DNA from: Microbulbifer sp. VAAF005 | GTDB taxonomy: Bacteria > Pseudomonadota > Gammaproteobacteria > Pseudomonadales > Cellvibrionaceae | DNA length: 64,000 nucleotides | Assembly (NCBI RefSeq): GCF_030012985.1 | Contig: NZ_CP120233.1 | Location: 2,451,001-2,515,000, forward strand | Reading direction: 5' to 3' | Part shown: piece after piece, positions 49,611-59,388 of the stretch | Numbering within the stretch: position 1 is the first letter of the stretch | Layout of the letters: every line of letters starts with the position of its first letter | Notes under the pieces: generated by a model | Told to the model about the DNA's origin: nothing | The model's input: the letters and a program-made list of their open reading frames with translations, nothing else | Database searches by the model: none | Made by a program: the position numbers and the translations under genes

Positions 49611-49979
49611 TTAGCCGATAAATTTGGAAGCCGCCCAACCCAGAGCCGAATCAAGCGCCCACAAGATAAGCGCCATAATCAACACGAAAACAACCACAAT
49701 CGCTGTGGTCTGGGTTGCTTCTTGGCGGGTCGGCCAAACCACACGCCTGACTTCAGTTTGCGCTTCGCGCAACAGTTGCCACAACGCATTGCCTTTGGCG
49801 GTATTTACAGCCACAACCAGAGCTACCAGACAGATGGCAGTTACTGCCAACACTCGGTAAAACAAAGGGAATTCGGCGTAATATGAATTGCCTGCAACAG
49901 CACCGCCCACCAGCAGCACTATTAACAACCACTTCAGACCGTCAAGACGAAAGGTTTTCGCTTCTGTTTTAGCATTCAT
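49611..49979 (-). CDS. secE: Preprotein translocase subunit SecE
   Basis: Essential clamp subunit of SecYEG, 122 aa (E. coli 127), with three hydrophobic segments (about 15-35, 40-62, 92-115), the long gammaproteobacterial form. The conserved cytoplasmic amphipathic region EVRRVVWPTRQEATQTT lies before the last helix. It starts 116 bp after tRNA-Trp and precedes nusG by 10 bp. AAGGG is its ribosome-binding site. Confidence 0.97.
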   Translation of the reverse strand: MNAKTEAKTFRLDGLKWLLIVLLVGGAVAGNSYYAEFPLFYRVLAVTAICLVALVVAVNTAKGNALWQLLREAQTEVRRVVWPTRQEATQTTAIVVVFVLIMALILWALDSALGWAASKFIG

Positions 49980-50029
49980 ATAAGAAGCCCTTAGCGCACT
50001 ATAGATAATCTTTTAGCGCTCATAAACAC

Positions 50030-50056
50030 AAAAGCCCCACTGACAAGTAGGGTTTT
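50030..50056 (-). terminator. Hairpin between tRNA-Trp and secE, probable attenuator
   Basis: CCCCACT (50035-50041), 4-nt loop, AGTAGGG (50046-50052; one G-U pair), followed on the minus strand by CTTTTG. It lies 39 bp after the tRNA. A weak promoter-like TTTATG-17-TATAGT lies between it and secE, so secE-nusG may be transcribed both by read-through and from its own start. Confidence 0.65.
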
Positions 50057-50095
50057 GCGACACCCCTAAGCTTATCTAAGCGGAGTGATTAAAAA

Positions 50096-50171
50096 TGGCA
50101 GGCCAGGAGGGACTCGAACCCCCAACACCCGGTTTTGGAGACCGGTGCTCTACCAATTGAACTACTGGCCT
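50096..50171 (-). tRNA. trnW: tRNA-Trp (CCA)
   Basis: A 76-nt cloverleaf: acceptor AGGCCAG paired with CTGGCCT, D-arm GTTC-type, anticodon loop CTCCAAA with anticodon CCA, T-loop GGTTCGAGTCC, and encoded 3' CCA. It lies between tuf and secE, as in Pseudomonas. Confidence 0.97.
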
Positions 50172-50268
50172 GTACAGTGTGAGCACTTTCGCACTCAAAG
50201 ATGAGAGAGCTACAGGAACTCTCCCACCTGGTGCACCACATAGGATATTGTGATGCAGAAATCAAAGA

Positions 50269-51462
<1,194 letters not shown>

Positions 51463-51591
51463 TGCAGCCTCCTATATATAGGCGAGCCGATAACGGCACC
51501 ACCCACGTCCAGAACATGCACATCCGACCCGGAAAATCCGACCCCGGACACAAACAACCGCAAGAGCTTTCACCCTTGCGGTCATATAAAA

Positions 51592-51666
51592 TGGAGCTCA
51601 TGGGCGGATTTGAACCGCCGACCTCACCCTTACCAAGGGTGTGCTCTACCCCTGAGCTACATGAGC
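51592..51666 (-). tRNA. trnT: tRNA-Thr (GGT)
   Basis: A 75-nt cloverleaf: acceptor GCTCATG/CATGAGC, anticodon loop TTGGTAA with anticodon GGT, T-arm GGTTCAAATCC, encoded 3' CCA. It is the last tRNA before tuf in transcription order. Confidence 0.96.
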
Positions 51667-51735
51667 TAAAATCTTGCCGATAACGGCATCTTAAAATGTT
51701 GCACCCTGGAGAGCATTCCAACCAACCCCAAAACT

Positions 51736-51809
<74 letters not shown>

Positions 51810-51865
51810 TTTCGGGACCTCCATGCGAAACCCTTCGATTTCGCGCAACACCCTAAGGTGTAATA

Positions 51866-51948
51866 TGGTGCAGGGGGTGGATTCGAACCACCGAAGCTTT
51901 CGCGTCAGATTTACAGTCTGATCCCTTTGGCCACTCGGGAACCCCTGC
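51866..51948 (-). tRNA. trnY: tRNA-Tyr (GTA)
   Basis: An 83-nt class II tRNA with a long variable arm: acceptor GCAGGGG/CCCCTGC, anticodon loop CTGTAAA with anticodon GTA, T-arm GGTTCGAATCC, encoded 3' CCA. Confidence 0.96.
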
Positions 51949-52056
51949 TCAAAGCGGTGTGCATTGTCTACACATCTCGCTGCGCTGTCAACAATTTTTC
52001 TTTAAATTTCACATACTTAGCAGCGAAACCTAATTTTGACAGCAACGGGATGAAAA

Positions 52057-52132
52057 TGGAGCTGGCGAGAGGAGTCGAACCCCCGACCGGCTGATTACAA
52101 GTCAGCTGCTCTACCAACTGAGCTACGCCAGC
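52057..52132 (-). tRNA. trnT: tRNA-Thr (TGT)
   Basis: A 76-nt cloverleaf: acceptor GCTGGCG/CGCCAGC, anticodon loop CTTGTAA with anticodon TGT, T-arm GGTTCGACTCC, encoded 3' CCA. It is the first gene of the tRNA-tuf transcript. Confidence 0.96.
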
Positions 52133-52185
52133 CCTATCCCGTTCATTGCCGAAGTTGTTATGTCACCCTCGTCAATGGAGGCGGG

Positions 52186-52214
52186 ATTCTATGGGAACTT
52201 ATCTCGACACGCAA
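52186..52214 (-). promoter_or_regulatory. Sigma70 promoter of the tRNA-tuf operon
   Basis: TTGCGT (52209-52214), 17-bp spacer, TAGAAT (52186-52191), then a GC-rich discriminator CCCGCC, about 50 nt before tRNA-Thr(TGT). A GC-rich discriminator is the hallmark of stringently controlled stable RNA promoters. Most of the space from here to the SPOR gene stop (52215-52324) is AT-rich with no other feature. Confidence 0.8.
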
Positions 52215-52324
52215 CACCCTTTTTGCAGATAAATCATATTTTTTATGTCGCCTATTCCAACTTGTTGAAAAAAACAGCGATTCGAGACGCCACCTGATGA
52301 TTTTCTGATAAATCTGCTTTTTTG

Positions 52325-53013
52325 TTAGCCAAGTACTTCAGAACAAAGATTTGGGCGCCGATCCAGATCCGGGTATTCACTTTGCAGTTGTCGCCAAAAT
52401 TCTTCTGCAAGACTTTCTGTGCTGCCAGGGGGCATAACTATCCACCGCTCCATATAGGTTTGCGGCTCCTCCTTGAACTGCGCGGTAACCCCCTCTCCTT
52501 CAAAACGGCGGTATGGGACTCAGCTCGGGCTCGCTCACTGAAAATCCCAAATGAAATGCCATTTTCCAATGCGCCTTTGGGAATGACATAGCTGTCGATC
52601 CCCTGAGACTGTAGTTCACGCAAGCGGTTGTAGGCCTCCCGCCTCGAACTCAGTGGCGGCAGATATACCCAGTAGCGCATCTGCCCCTGCATTTCTATAT
52701 CACGCAGTTCGGCTTTAACCTGAAGGGACCGGATTCGCTGCAAGAGATCCTCGCCCTGGTACTCCTCCGCGAAAGGCCCCAACAACGTACAAAGCTGCTC
52801 AACCTCAAAGGACTCCTTACTCAGTACCCCAGCCTTCTCTGGAGCAGGCAGCTCTTCAGGGGATATTTCGCTAACGAGGGTAATTTTCTTTCCCTCCGAC
52901 TCGAGAGGGATCGGGCTCTTGCCGCTACTTAACTGCGGAGATGGCGCTACCAACATATACCAGGCAAAAAGCACAGCGTTCAGGGCAACTAAAGAAAGGG
53001 CTATCCAGCGCAT
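52325..53013 (-). pseudogene. SPOR-domain-like inner-membrane protein, frameshifted near the C-terminus
   Basis: An N-terminal membrane anchor (about 4-22), an acidic linker, then a SPOR-like peptidoglycan-binding domain (about 70-170: CTLLGPF, WVYLPPLSSRREAYNRLREL, SYVIPKG, ISFGIFSERARAE). As read it stops at 52438 (191 aa) with the odd tail RSSRRSRKPIWSGG. One more G in the coding G5 run (plus C5 at 52489-52493) gives ERGVTAQFKEEPQTYMERWI and about 40 further residues to a TAA at 52325 (229 aa), a more natural SPOR end. In Pseudomonas a comparable gene sits between coaX and the tRNAs. Its start lies 14 bp after the coaX stop. Confidence 0.75.
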
Positions 53014-53027
53014 AACAGAGTAAATTT

Positions 53028-53765
53028 TTATGGATTACTAAGGGCCAACCCATCCATCACCAAATCAGGAACCAGGCGATGTTCGTGCTGGTAAACTGCG
53101 GAGAGCAACTGCGCATCTCCACCGGTTAACCACAATAAAGGGAGGGAACCGGAGTGGACCTGCAATTCTTCCATTGCTCGATCAACCGCACCCAACACCA
53201 TCAGCAAGAGGCCACGGTTTATCGCCTCATTGGTATTGCGTCCCGCGCCCAATGTTTTTGTCAGGGCCAGTGCCTCACGACTCTTTGCTGCATGGGTATC
53301 GACACTGAGAACGCGATTCATCAATCCGAAACCGGGAACGATATATCCCCCAATGTGGCGCCCGCTATTGTCCAGCAAATCTAAGGTGACCGCACTGCCG
53401 CAATCCACAATTAATGATGCTCGGGGAGATTGCTGGTAGGCCGCCAACATTGCCAGCCACCGATCCACCCCCAGGGCGGAGTGGTCTTCATACCCACAGA
53501 TAACGCCGGCACATTGAGGTGCCACTGCAGAGAATTCAGCCTCCAGTGTGAACAGGTCTCGGGCCACCTGACTCAAGAATTCAGCAACAACGGGACCGGC
53601 GACATTCACTACCCGAAAACGGTAGGGGGTTAAGTCTGCCCAACCCTCAGGCAAAACCTGCTGGCGCAACTGCCCAGTTTCGATATCACCACGGGCTATC
53701 ACCTCGCCTTCGACCAGGTAGCGCCACTTACCCCGTGTATTGCCGACATCCAGCTCTAGAATCAC
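53028..53765 (-). CDS. coaX: Type III pantothenate kinase
   Basis: First step of coenzyme A synthesis, the CoaX type that needs a monovalent cation and does not respond to CoA feedback. From the GTG at 53765 it has 245 aa, near the family's usual length. The phosphate loop ELDVGNTRGKWR lies at residues 4-15, GVDRWLAMLAAY near 100, and the catalytic-Asp segment LIVDCGSAVTLDLLD near 118-132, then GGYIVPGF. A longer in-frame ORF from 53864 overlaps the birA end and is an artefact of a birA frameshift. The GTG overlaps the restored birA TGA by 4 bp. Confidence 0.92.
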   Translation of the reverse strand: MILELDVGNTRGKWRYLVEGEVIARGDIETGQLRQQVLPEGWADLTPYRFRVVNVAGPVVAEFLSQVARDLFTLEAEFSAVAPQCAGVICGYEDHSALGVDRWLAMLAAYQQSPRASLIVDCGSAVTLDLLDNSGRHIGGYIVPGFGLMNRVLSVDTHAAKSREALALTKTLGAGRNTNEAINRGLLLMVLGAVDRAMEELQVHSGSLPLLWLTGGDAQLLSAVYQHEHRLVPDLVMDGLALSNP

Positions 53766-54770
53766 ACCTGCCCCCGCAACGAGATTTCCCCCCATGAAAT
53801 GACTTTTGCCCTTTATCAGTGTCGAGTAACAAGGCTCCTTTTTCATCGACACCGGCCGCAACACCTTCCCAGCTCAAATTACCTGACCGCAACTGAACTG
53901 GCTGCCCGGCAAACTGGTCTAGGGTTGACCATGATTCCCGGTAAGTGGCGAACCCCCTTCCGGGTAAGTTTCCAGCATCGGTAACAGCTCGCTGAGTATC
54001 GCCGCAGTTAATTCACTGCGGCCAATACCAGGACGGACTTGCTGGAGATCTGCCCATGGTTGATCAATCTCCTCTGCTGTCTTTGCGTTGAGACCATTAT
54101 TCAACCCGATACCGATAACCACTGAACAGCGGTCGGTTAAATCCCCTTTTAGCTCAAGTAATACACCGGCCAATTTACGGCCCTGGCACCACACATCATT
54201 TGGCCACTTCAGGCGCACGCCCGGTACAGAAAAACGCTCGAGCGCTTTTGCCACAGCAACACCGACGGCAAGACTCAACCCCTCCAGGCTTTGTACACCG
54301 CCATTAAACTCCCAGCCCACTGAGAGGCTGATACTTGTGGCATAGGGGCTGACCCAGTTGCGACCACGGCGGCCCCGACCGGCACTTTGCCGCTCGGCGA
54401 GAATCGCTACAGCGTGTCCCTTACCTTGTTCAAAACGTTCCAGTAACAGGGAGTTCGTTGAATTCAACTCATCAAAAACCTGCAACTCGCGCAGTAGCGC
54501 TCGGGCTGAACCATCCAGCTGAGAGGTAACAGTCTGCTCAGATAGCAGGTCGAGACCTCCCGGCAAGCGATAACCTCGCCCCTTAGCAGACTCAAGCGTC
54601 AGGCCGTAGCTCTCGAGCTTTTGTAGTTGTTTCCAAACAGCGGCTCGGCTGACACCAAGCGCATTCCCGAGGGATTCTCCCGAGTGTATTTCCCCATCCG
54701 CCAGAAGCTCCAGCACCGGGCGAAGCTGTTCTAATGGTGTTTTTGCGGTGACGTCCTGCAATTTGTTCAA
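53762..54770 (-). pseudogene. birA: Biotin protein ligase / biotin operon repressor, with two homopolymer frameshifts
   Basis: Biotinylates the carboxyl-carrier protein and, with its N-terminal HTH (about 20-60, ESLGNALGVSRAAVWKQL), represses biotin genes. The catalytic domain shows GRGRRGRNWVSP (about 130-141) and LKWPNDVW. The frame as read ends at 53919 (283 aa). Adding a G in the G5 run (plus 53953-53957) continues through FATYRESWSTLDQFAGQ, and adding a G in the G6 run (plus 53788-53793) yields the family end HGGEISLRGQV and a TGA at 53762, giving 336 aa. The start is TTG, overlapping the alr stop by 4 bp. Since birA is usually essential, I suspect sequence errors rather than a dead gene. 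Confidence 0.88.
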
Positions 54771-55879
54771 CCTTTTACATAATGGCGGCCATAGCGATGC
54801 CCGAGGCTCGTCAGGACTTCATAACCGATAGTCCCGGCATACCCAGCGACCTCATCCACCGTAAGCTGGTCATTGAGAATCTCGATCGACTGAAGGGAGT
54901 CCCGCTCCTCTTCACTGAGACCCGAAATATCGAAAGTGGTAGAGTCCATTGATATACGCCCGACAATTGGCAGAGGGCGGCCGTGCCCCCATCCGCGCCC
55001 CCGCCCCCCTTGGGCTCGTATAATGCCATCGGCATATCCACCCCGAGCTACCGCAAGCCAACTATCTCCGGGAACTTCCTGGGTCGCACCATACCCCACA
55101 GACCGGGACTGACTGACATAGCGCTTTTGGACAATTGGCAAGCCCAAAGTCACCGTTGGACGCATCGGGTTTTCAGCCTCAGGGACAGGGTTAAGGCCGT
55201 ATAGTGCGGAGCCCGGTCGGGCAATATCAAAGTGATAGTCCTCACCCAAAAAGATGCCGGATGAGTTCGCAAGGCTGAGCTGAATATCCGGGCACAGTTC
55301 CCGCAAGCGATCGCCCGCGGTCTTAAACTCGTTCAACTGAAGCTTGTTATGCGGATGCTGGGGCTGATCTGCACAGGCAAGATGACTGAAGAACATCCGA
55401 ACATCGGCGGACTCTAAGAGAGGGCGGTCCTTGAGCAGCAATTCGAACTCATCTGGGGTCAATCCCAGCCGAGTCATGCCGGTATCAATTTTTACGGCGC
55501 AAGGGGCCTCCAACTGAGCTTTCTCGCAGATTTCAACCCAGCTCTTCAATTGATCCAGAGTAAACAATGTGGGGATCAAACCCGCGCGAGCGCACTCTAG
55601 TTCAGCACCAGGCCTGACACCGGTAAAAATGACTATATTCACATCGTTGCCGAGGTCACTGCGCAAGCGCTCCCCCTCGACTTGGGTGGCCACAAAGAAA
55701 TCGCGGCATCCCTGAGCGTATAGCGCCGGTGCAACATGAGCCATTCCCAAGCCGTAAGCATCCGCTTTAACCACAGCACCGCACCGGGAGCCGGCTTTCA
55801 AGCGATTAGCCAGATCCTGATAGTTATCTGCTATAGACCTCAGGTTGATACTTAATAACCCTTCACGAAAGTCACTCAT
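54767..55879 (-). CDS. alr: Alanine racemase (PLP-dependent)
   Basis: Interconverts L- and D-alanine for peptidoglycan; 370 aa. The PLP-binding lysine is Lys38 in CGAVVKADAYGLG, the catalytic tyrosine is in SVGYGATQ near residue 267, and the C-terminal barrel has the GRISMD and TSLGHRYGRHY segments. It precedes birA with a 4-bp overlap, an unusual partner. No terminator is visible between the permease gene and alr. Confidence 0.95.
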   Translation of the reverse strand: MSDFREGLLSINLRSIADNYQDLANRLKAGSRCGAVVKADAYGLGMAHVAPALYAQGCRDFFVATQVEGERLRSDLGNDVNIVIFTGVRPGAELECARAGLIPTLFTLDQLKSWVEICEKAQLEAPCAVKIDTGMTRLGLTPDEFELLLKDRPLLESADVRMFFSHLACADQPQHPHNKLQLNEFKTAGDRLRELCPDIQLSLANSSGIFLGEDYHFDIARPGSALYGLNPVPEAENPMRPTVTLGLPIVQKRYVSQSRSVGYGATQEVPGDSWLAVARGGYADGIIRAQGGRGRGWGHGRPLPIVGRISMDSTTFDISGLSEEERDSLQSIEILNDQLTVDEVAGYAGTIGYEVLTSLGHRYGRHYVKG

Positions 55880-55906
55880 ACCAGTACAACTCTCTAAATC
55901 AGTAAG

Positions 55907-57097
55907 CTAGGTAGCTCCGAGCAGACTCTCTCGCTGCAGCGCTCGGGCACCGCCTAATATACACCCAACAACCAACAAAAGGCTGACTAGTGAGCCAGCG
56001 ATCATCAGAGATATGGAGACCGTATCCCCAACCAGTAGAGCCTTAAACCACTGCTGTTGCGCGACCAGCGGGACCAACTGCCAGGCAGGCTCCTCTAGCT
56101 CTATGGATGACATATCCAATATTAACAACATAGTGACAGGTAAAATCTGCAATATACTCAATTGAGTTTGGGCATCTTTAAATGACTGGGAACGCAACGC
56201 TAACAATATTTGCAGTACGGCAACCAATAGAGCCAGTGGGAGCAGGGCTAGCGCCATAGCAACCATGCCACTCAGCGTAGTTGCATGTTGTATCCCCATT
56301 TCAGCCAAGGGCAAAAATGGAAAAACAGCCATTAGCGAAACTAACGCGAGAATTGAAGATAACCAACTGATACTGGCTACAGCGAGAACCTTGGCCAGGA
56401 CCACCTGCCAGGCGGCCAGAGGTTGTTGCAGTAATACCTCAAAACTCATTCTCTCCCGCTCACCGGCAGAGGCATCAATGGACGAGGACAGGCAACCTAT
56501 AAACAGCGTCATTATCAAGAGTGTCGGTATTGAACCAACAATCCAGGCACTGCGGGTAGACGGGGTACTGACATCCCTGACCTGGACTTGCCAGGGTGCT
56601 ATTGTTTTTAGTGGGACTCCCCTAGCGACCATTCTTTGTTGAACAATGAGCTGTTGTAGCTCACCCAGCTTTTGTTGAACATGACTCGCGCCTTGCCCGC
56701 TGAAACGATCGGAGCTATCAACATACAAATAAACCTTGGGGCTGCGGAAATTGCGATAATCGGTAGAAAAACCTTCATCAATTTTCACAACTGCATCGTA
56801 ACCTTCATCAAGTAAAGCTATCGGGTCCCCTTCTGACAGGCTATCCAGTTCCACCCGCCCTTTACTCAGCTGCTGCTCTAATACTGGTAAATCCTGCCCG
56901 CCTAACAACGCTAGCTGAAATGTCCTCTCCCCTTGGGACTTAAACATAAACAGAGTCATCGATGCGATCATTCCGGGAAATGAAATGGCAAACAGCAAAG
57001 ATAAATACAGTGCTCGCCGGTCACGCCAAACCTCTAAAGACTCCTTCTTCAGAAGAGCAGACATGGCGGGAGTAAATAATAGGTTTAAAAATTTCAT
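55907..57097 (-). CDS. ABC-2 type permease (NatB-like)
   Basis: A 396-aa membrane subunit with one helix near the N-terminus (about 30-52), a soluble extracytoplasmic domain of about 130 residues (55-185), then five or six hydrophobic segments (about 185-390). The arrangement and the loop GERERMSFEVLLQQPLAAWQ fit NatB/ABC-2 exporters. Its ATG overlaps the ATPase stop by 4 bp (ATGA). It probably forms a homodimer or pairs with itself around the ATPase dimer. Substrate unknown; sodium, drug or peptide export are all compatible with the family. Confidence 0.85.
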   Translation of the reverse strand: MKFLNLLFTPAMSALLKKESLEVWRDRRALYLSLLFAISFPGMIASMTLFMFKSQGERTFQLALLGGQDLPVLEQQLSKGRVELDSLSEGDPIALLDEGYDAVVKIDEGFSTDYRNFRSPKVYLYVDSSDRFSGQGASHVQQKLGELQQLIVQQRMVARGVPLKTIAPWQVQVRDVSTPSTRSAWIVGSIPTLLIMTLFIGCLSSSIDASAGERERMSFEVLLQQPLAAWQVVLAKVLAVASISWLSSILALVSLMAVFPFLPLAEMGIQHATTLSGMVAMALALLPLALLVAVLQILLALRSQSFKDAQTQLSILQILPVTMLLILDMSSIELEEPAWQLVPLVAQQQWFKALLVGDTVSISLMIAGSLVSLLLVVGCILGGARALQRESLLGAT

Positions 57098-57831
57098 GCC
57101 ATCACCTCCCCTTTAACCCCGTAAGCCAGAGTGACGAAACTATCTTCCAGGTTTTTACAGCCTGTGCGTTCTACAAGCTCATCGGGGGTACCACTATCGA
57201 CAATAGCACCGTTAGCCATCACCAATACTCTATCTGACAACTCAGTAACTTCAGCCATAATATGGCTGGAAAATAAAATGGCTACGCCCTCAGAGCGCAA
57301 CCGCAGAAGTGTTTTCCGCAGCAGTCTCGCTGCAAGGACATCAAGCCCGCGAGTCGGTTCATCGAGTATCAAATGCGTAGGCCGGTGAACTAGTGCCCGC
57401 GCCAGCGACACTTTCATTCTCTCCCCCTGGGAAAAGCCTTTTGTCCGACGTTGCCACAAATCTTCTAATTCCAGCTCTTCTCGAACAGAATTCAATGCGC
57501 GCTTAAGCTCTGCCCCAAATAATCCCTGCGCACTGGCAAAAAATGATAAGTACTCCGCTACAGTAAGTCGTTCATACAAGCCTTCACGATCGCCGACAAC
57601 GCCCAATTGCCGCTTTATTTCTAATGGCTTTTCGGCCACATTAAGCCCACTAACAATTACTGTACCTTCATCCGGTTTTACCAACCCCGTTATAATTCTG
57701 AGGCATGTAGTTTTACCGGCTCCATTAGCCCCCAGCAAAGCGGTTATTTGGCCATCAGGTATATTGAAATTCAGGTCTTTGAGTACTTTCTTTCCAGAGA
57801 ATTGCTTGTGAATAGATTTAACAGCAATCAT
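57094..57831 (-). CDS. ABC transporter ATP-binding protein (NatA-like)
   Basis: A 245-aa ATPase. Walker A GANGAGKT at 34-41, signature FSQGE at 133-137 (in place of LSGGQ, as in NatA and drug-exporter ATPases), Walker B LILDE at 154-158, switch His190. It overlaps both neighbours by 4 bp (hydrolase stop and permease start), so the three proteins are made in step. It belongs to the drug/sodium export group by its signature and by having an ABC-2 permease partner. Confidence 0.9.
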   Translation of the reverse strand: MIAVKSIHKQFSGKKVLKDLNFNIPDGQITALLGANGAGKTTCLRIITGLVKPDEGTVIVSGLNVAEKPLEIKRQLGVVGDREGLYERLTVAEYLSFFASAQGLFGAELKRALNSVREELELEDLWQRRTKGFSQGERMKVSLARALVHRPTHLILDEPTRGLDVLAARLLRKTLLRLRSEGVAILFSSHIMAEVTELSDRVLVMANGAIVDSGTPDELVERTGCKNLEDSFVTLAYGVKGEVMA

Positions 57832-59291
57832 TTGTTATCCCCTTGGCTCGATAGCAACTCACTGGATACCGCTTTATCAATTTCAGGTCCAAAAGCACCC
57901 GCCATAAAAGGTGGTCTTTGAATATCCGCAATACAATCACTATCTAAAGAAGCAAGTGGAGATTTTAGAAAATCATCTATTAGCTTTGGTATACAACCGC
58001 GCATACTATTGATATGTCCACCACCTGGAACCACTACCTGTTTTAATTCTGAAAGATACCCCAAGCTTTGTTCCGCATAATAATGTGGGGTAATAGGGTC
58101 AGCTTCCCCGGAAATAATTAACACAGGATGATTTCTTTCTTCCGGGACTTCGTAAGTGATAGGAGATACGGGCCACACCTTGCAACCCTCAGCAAAAATC
58201 TCAAAAAAAGCATCACCTAAAAAGCTATCGCGAATATCTACAGCCAGCTCTTCCTCTGTAGTGCGATTTAATTCTTCAGCGCAAGCAACTGATAAGGTGA
58301 GCCCCAAAGACATACTTCCATCATCAGATAAAAGTCCAACCAACCCCGATAGCGGTAAATAATTACCGTCCTCAGCCTGGCTAATAGCATATGGTAACTG
58401 CGCTGCCGTTTCAGGTGCGTAGAGCGCGGTCCTTATCAGGTTTTGTATGAAGCTACGAGGAACTCTTGTTTCCATTGTGCGACCAGAGTGAGGGTCCGGG
58501 AAATTCGCTGCCCTTCCATCCCAGTCCCTAAGCAAGCTATCCAGGTCAGATCTCCAATCGCCAAATTCGGAGCACACCGGATCCTGACTGCAGTCTTTCT
58601 CCAGTTTTAGCAGCGCCTTTTCAGCAGCTTGCGCAGTAAGAAAAACTTTTGAATCAATCGGGGCTACAGCATCCAGGATCAGGACACTTAAACTTTCGGG
58701 ATACCATTGCTGGTAAAGAAGCGCGGTGCGAGTTCCCCAAGAACCTCCCCACAAAGCAATTTTTTTATGCCTCAACTGGAGGCGCACTTCCTCCAGATCA
58801 TCAACCGCTTGACGGCTATGCAGGGCTTTCGCAAAGGAAGAGTTTTCAAGGTAGCAAGTTGAGAATTGATCGGTGACCGCCTCCAGATCCATATGGACTT
58901 CTCCGTCGATCCCACAGTCAAGTGCTGCCGAGTAACCCGAACCGCGTCTATCGACAAGAACGATCGCCCTACTCTGATTAACTTTATATAAGGCATTTAG
59001 AATCGGGGTCAGATAACTGGCTGCCTGGCCGGGGCCGCCGGCCAGTAAATAAAGTGGCTCCAGCCCAATGTCATTAACTGCTGGGGCTATCATTACCGCT
59101 AGGTCTACTGCAGCTTCTCCTTCACCAACCGGTATCTTTGTACAGCGCAGAGCATGGCTCCAGCCGTCCAGGTAGCAGGACTCGAAGTTATTCTCTTTTC
59201 TCTCTTCTGCAACTGCTGGAGATAGCCCTATAAACAAGCTGATCGCGAAGATCGACCTCTGTATCCAAACCACTGCCAACCCCCTATCCAC
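57828..59291 (-). CDS. Secreted alpha/beta hydrolase (S33 / tripeptidyl-aminopeptidase-like)
   Basis: A 487-aa exported serine hydrolase. Residues about 10-28 are a signal peptide ending SPAVAEE. The oxyanion segment LLAGGPGQA (about 82-90), the nucleophile elbow GGSWGT with Ser184, the Asp in ISGEADPITP near 400 and the His in PGGGHINSMRG near 430 make a complete triad. Four to six cysteines suggest periplasmic disulfides. The fold and order fit the tripeptidyl-peptidase-type S33 family, releasing amino-terminal residues or small peptides. It heads the operon with the ABC exporter. The GTG start is probable but weakly supported by a ribosome-binding site. Confidence 0.82.
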   Translation of the reverse strand: MDRGLAVVWIQRSIFAISLFIGLSPAVAEERKENNFESCYLDGWSHALRCTKIPVGEGEAAVDLAVMIAPAVNDIGLEPLYLLAGGPGQAASYLTPILNALYKVNQSRAIVLVDRRGSGYSAALDCGIDGEVHMDLEAVTDQFSTCYLENSSFAKALHSRQAVDDLEEVRLQLRHKKIALWGGSWGTRTALLYQQWYPESLSVLILDAVAPIDSKVFLTAQAAEKALLKLEKDCSQDPVCSEFGDWRSDLDSLLRDWDGRAANFPDPHSGRTMETRVPRSFIQNLIRTALYAPETAAQLPYAISQAEDGNYLPLSGLVGLLSDDGSMSLGLTLSVACAEELNRTTEEELAVDIRDSFLGDAFFEIFAEGCKVWPVSPITYEVPEERNHPVLIISGEADPITPHYYAEQSLGYLSELKQVVVPGGGHINSMRGCIPKLIDDFLKSPLASLDSDCIADIQRPPFMAGAFGPEIDKAVSSELLSSQGDNK

Positions 59292-59388
59292 CGAATTTAT
59301 CTCAACCAGTGTATCGAACTGCTCCTAAGGTGTCGTCATCCAACAAAGGTCAGATATTTGCATTTGCATTAGCGCCCACCCCTGCACA

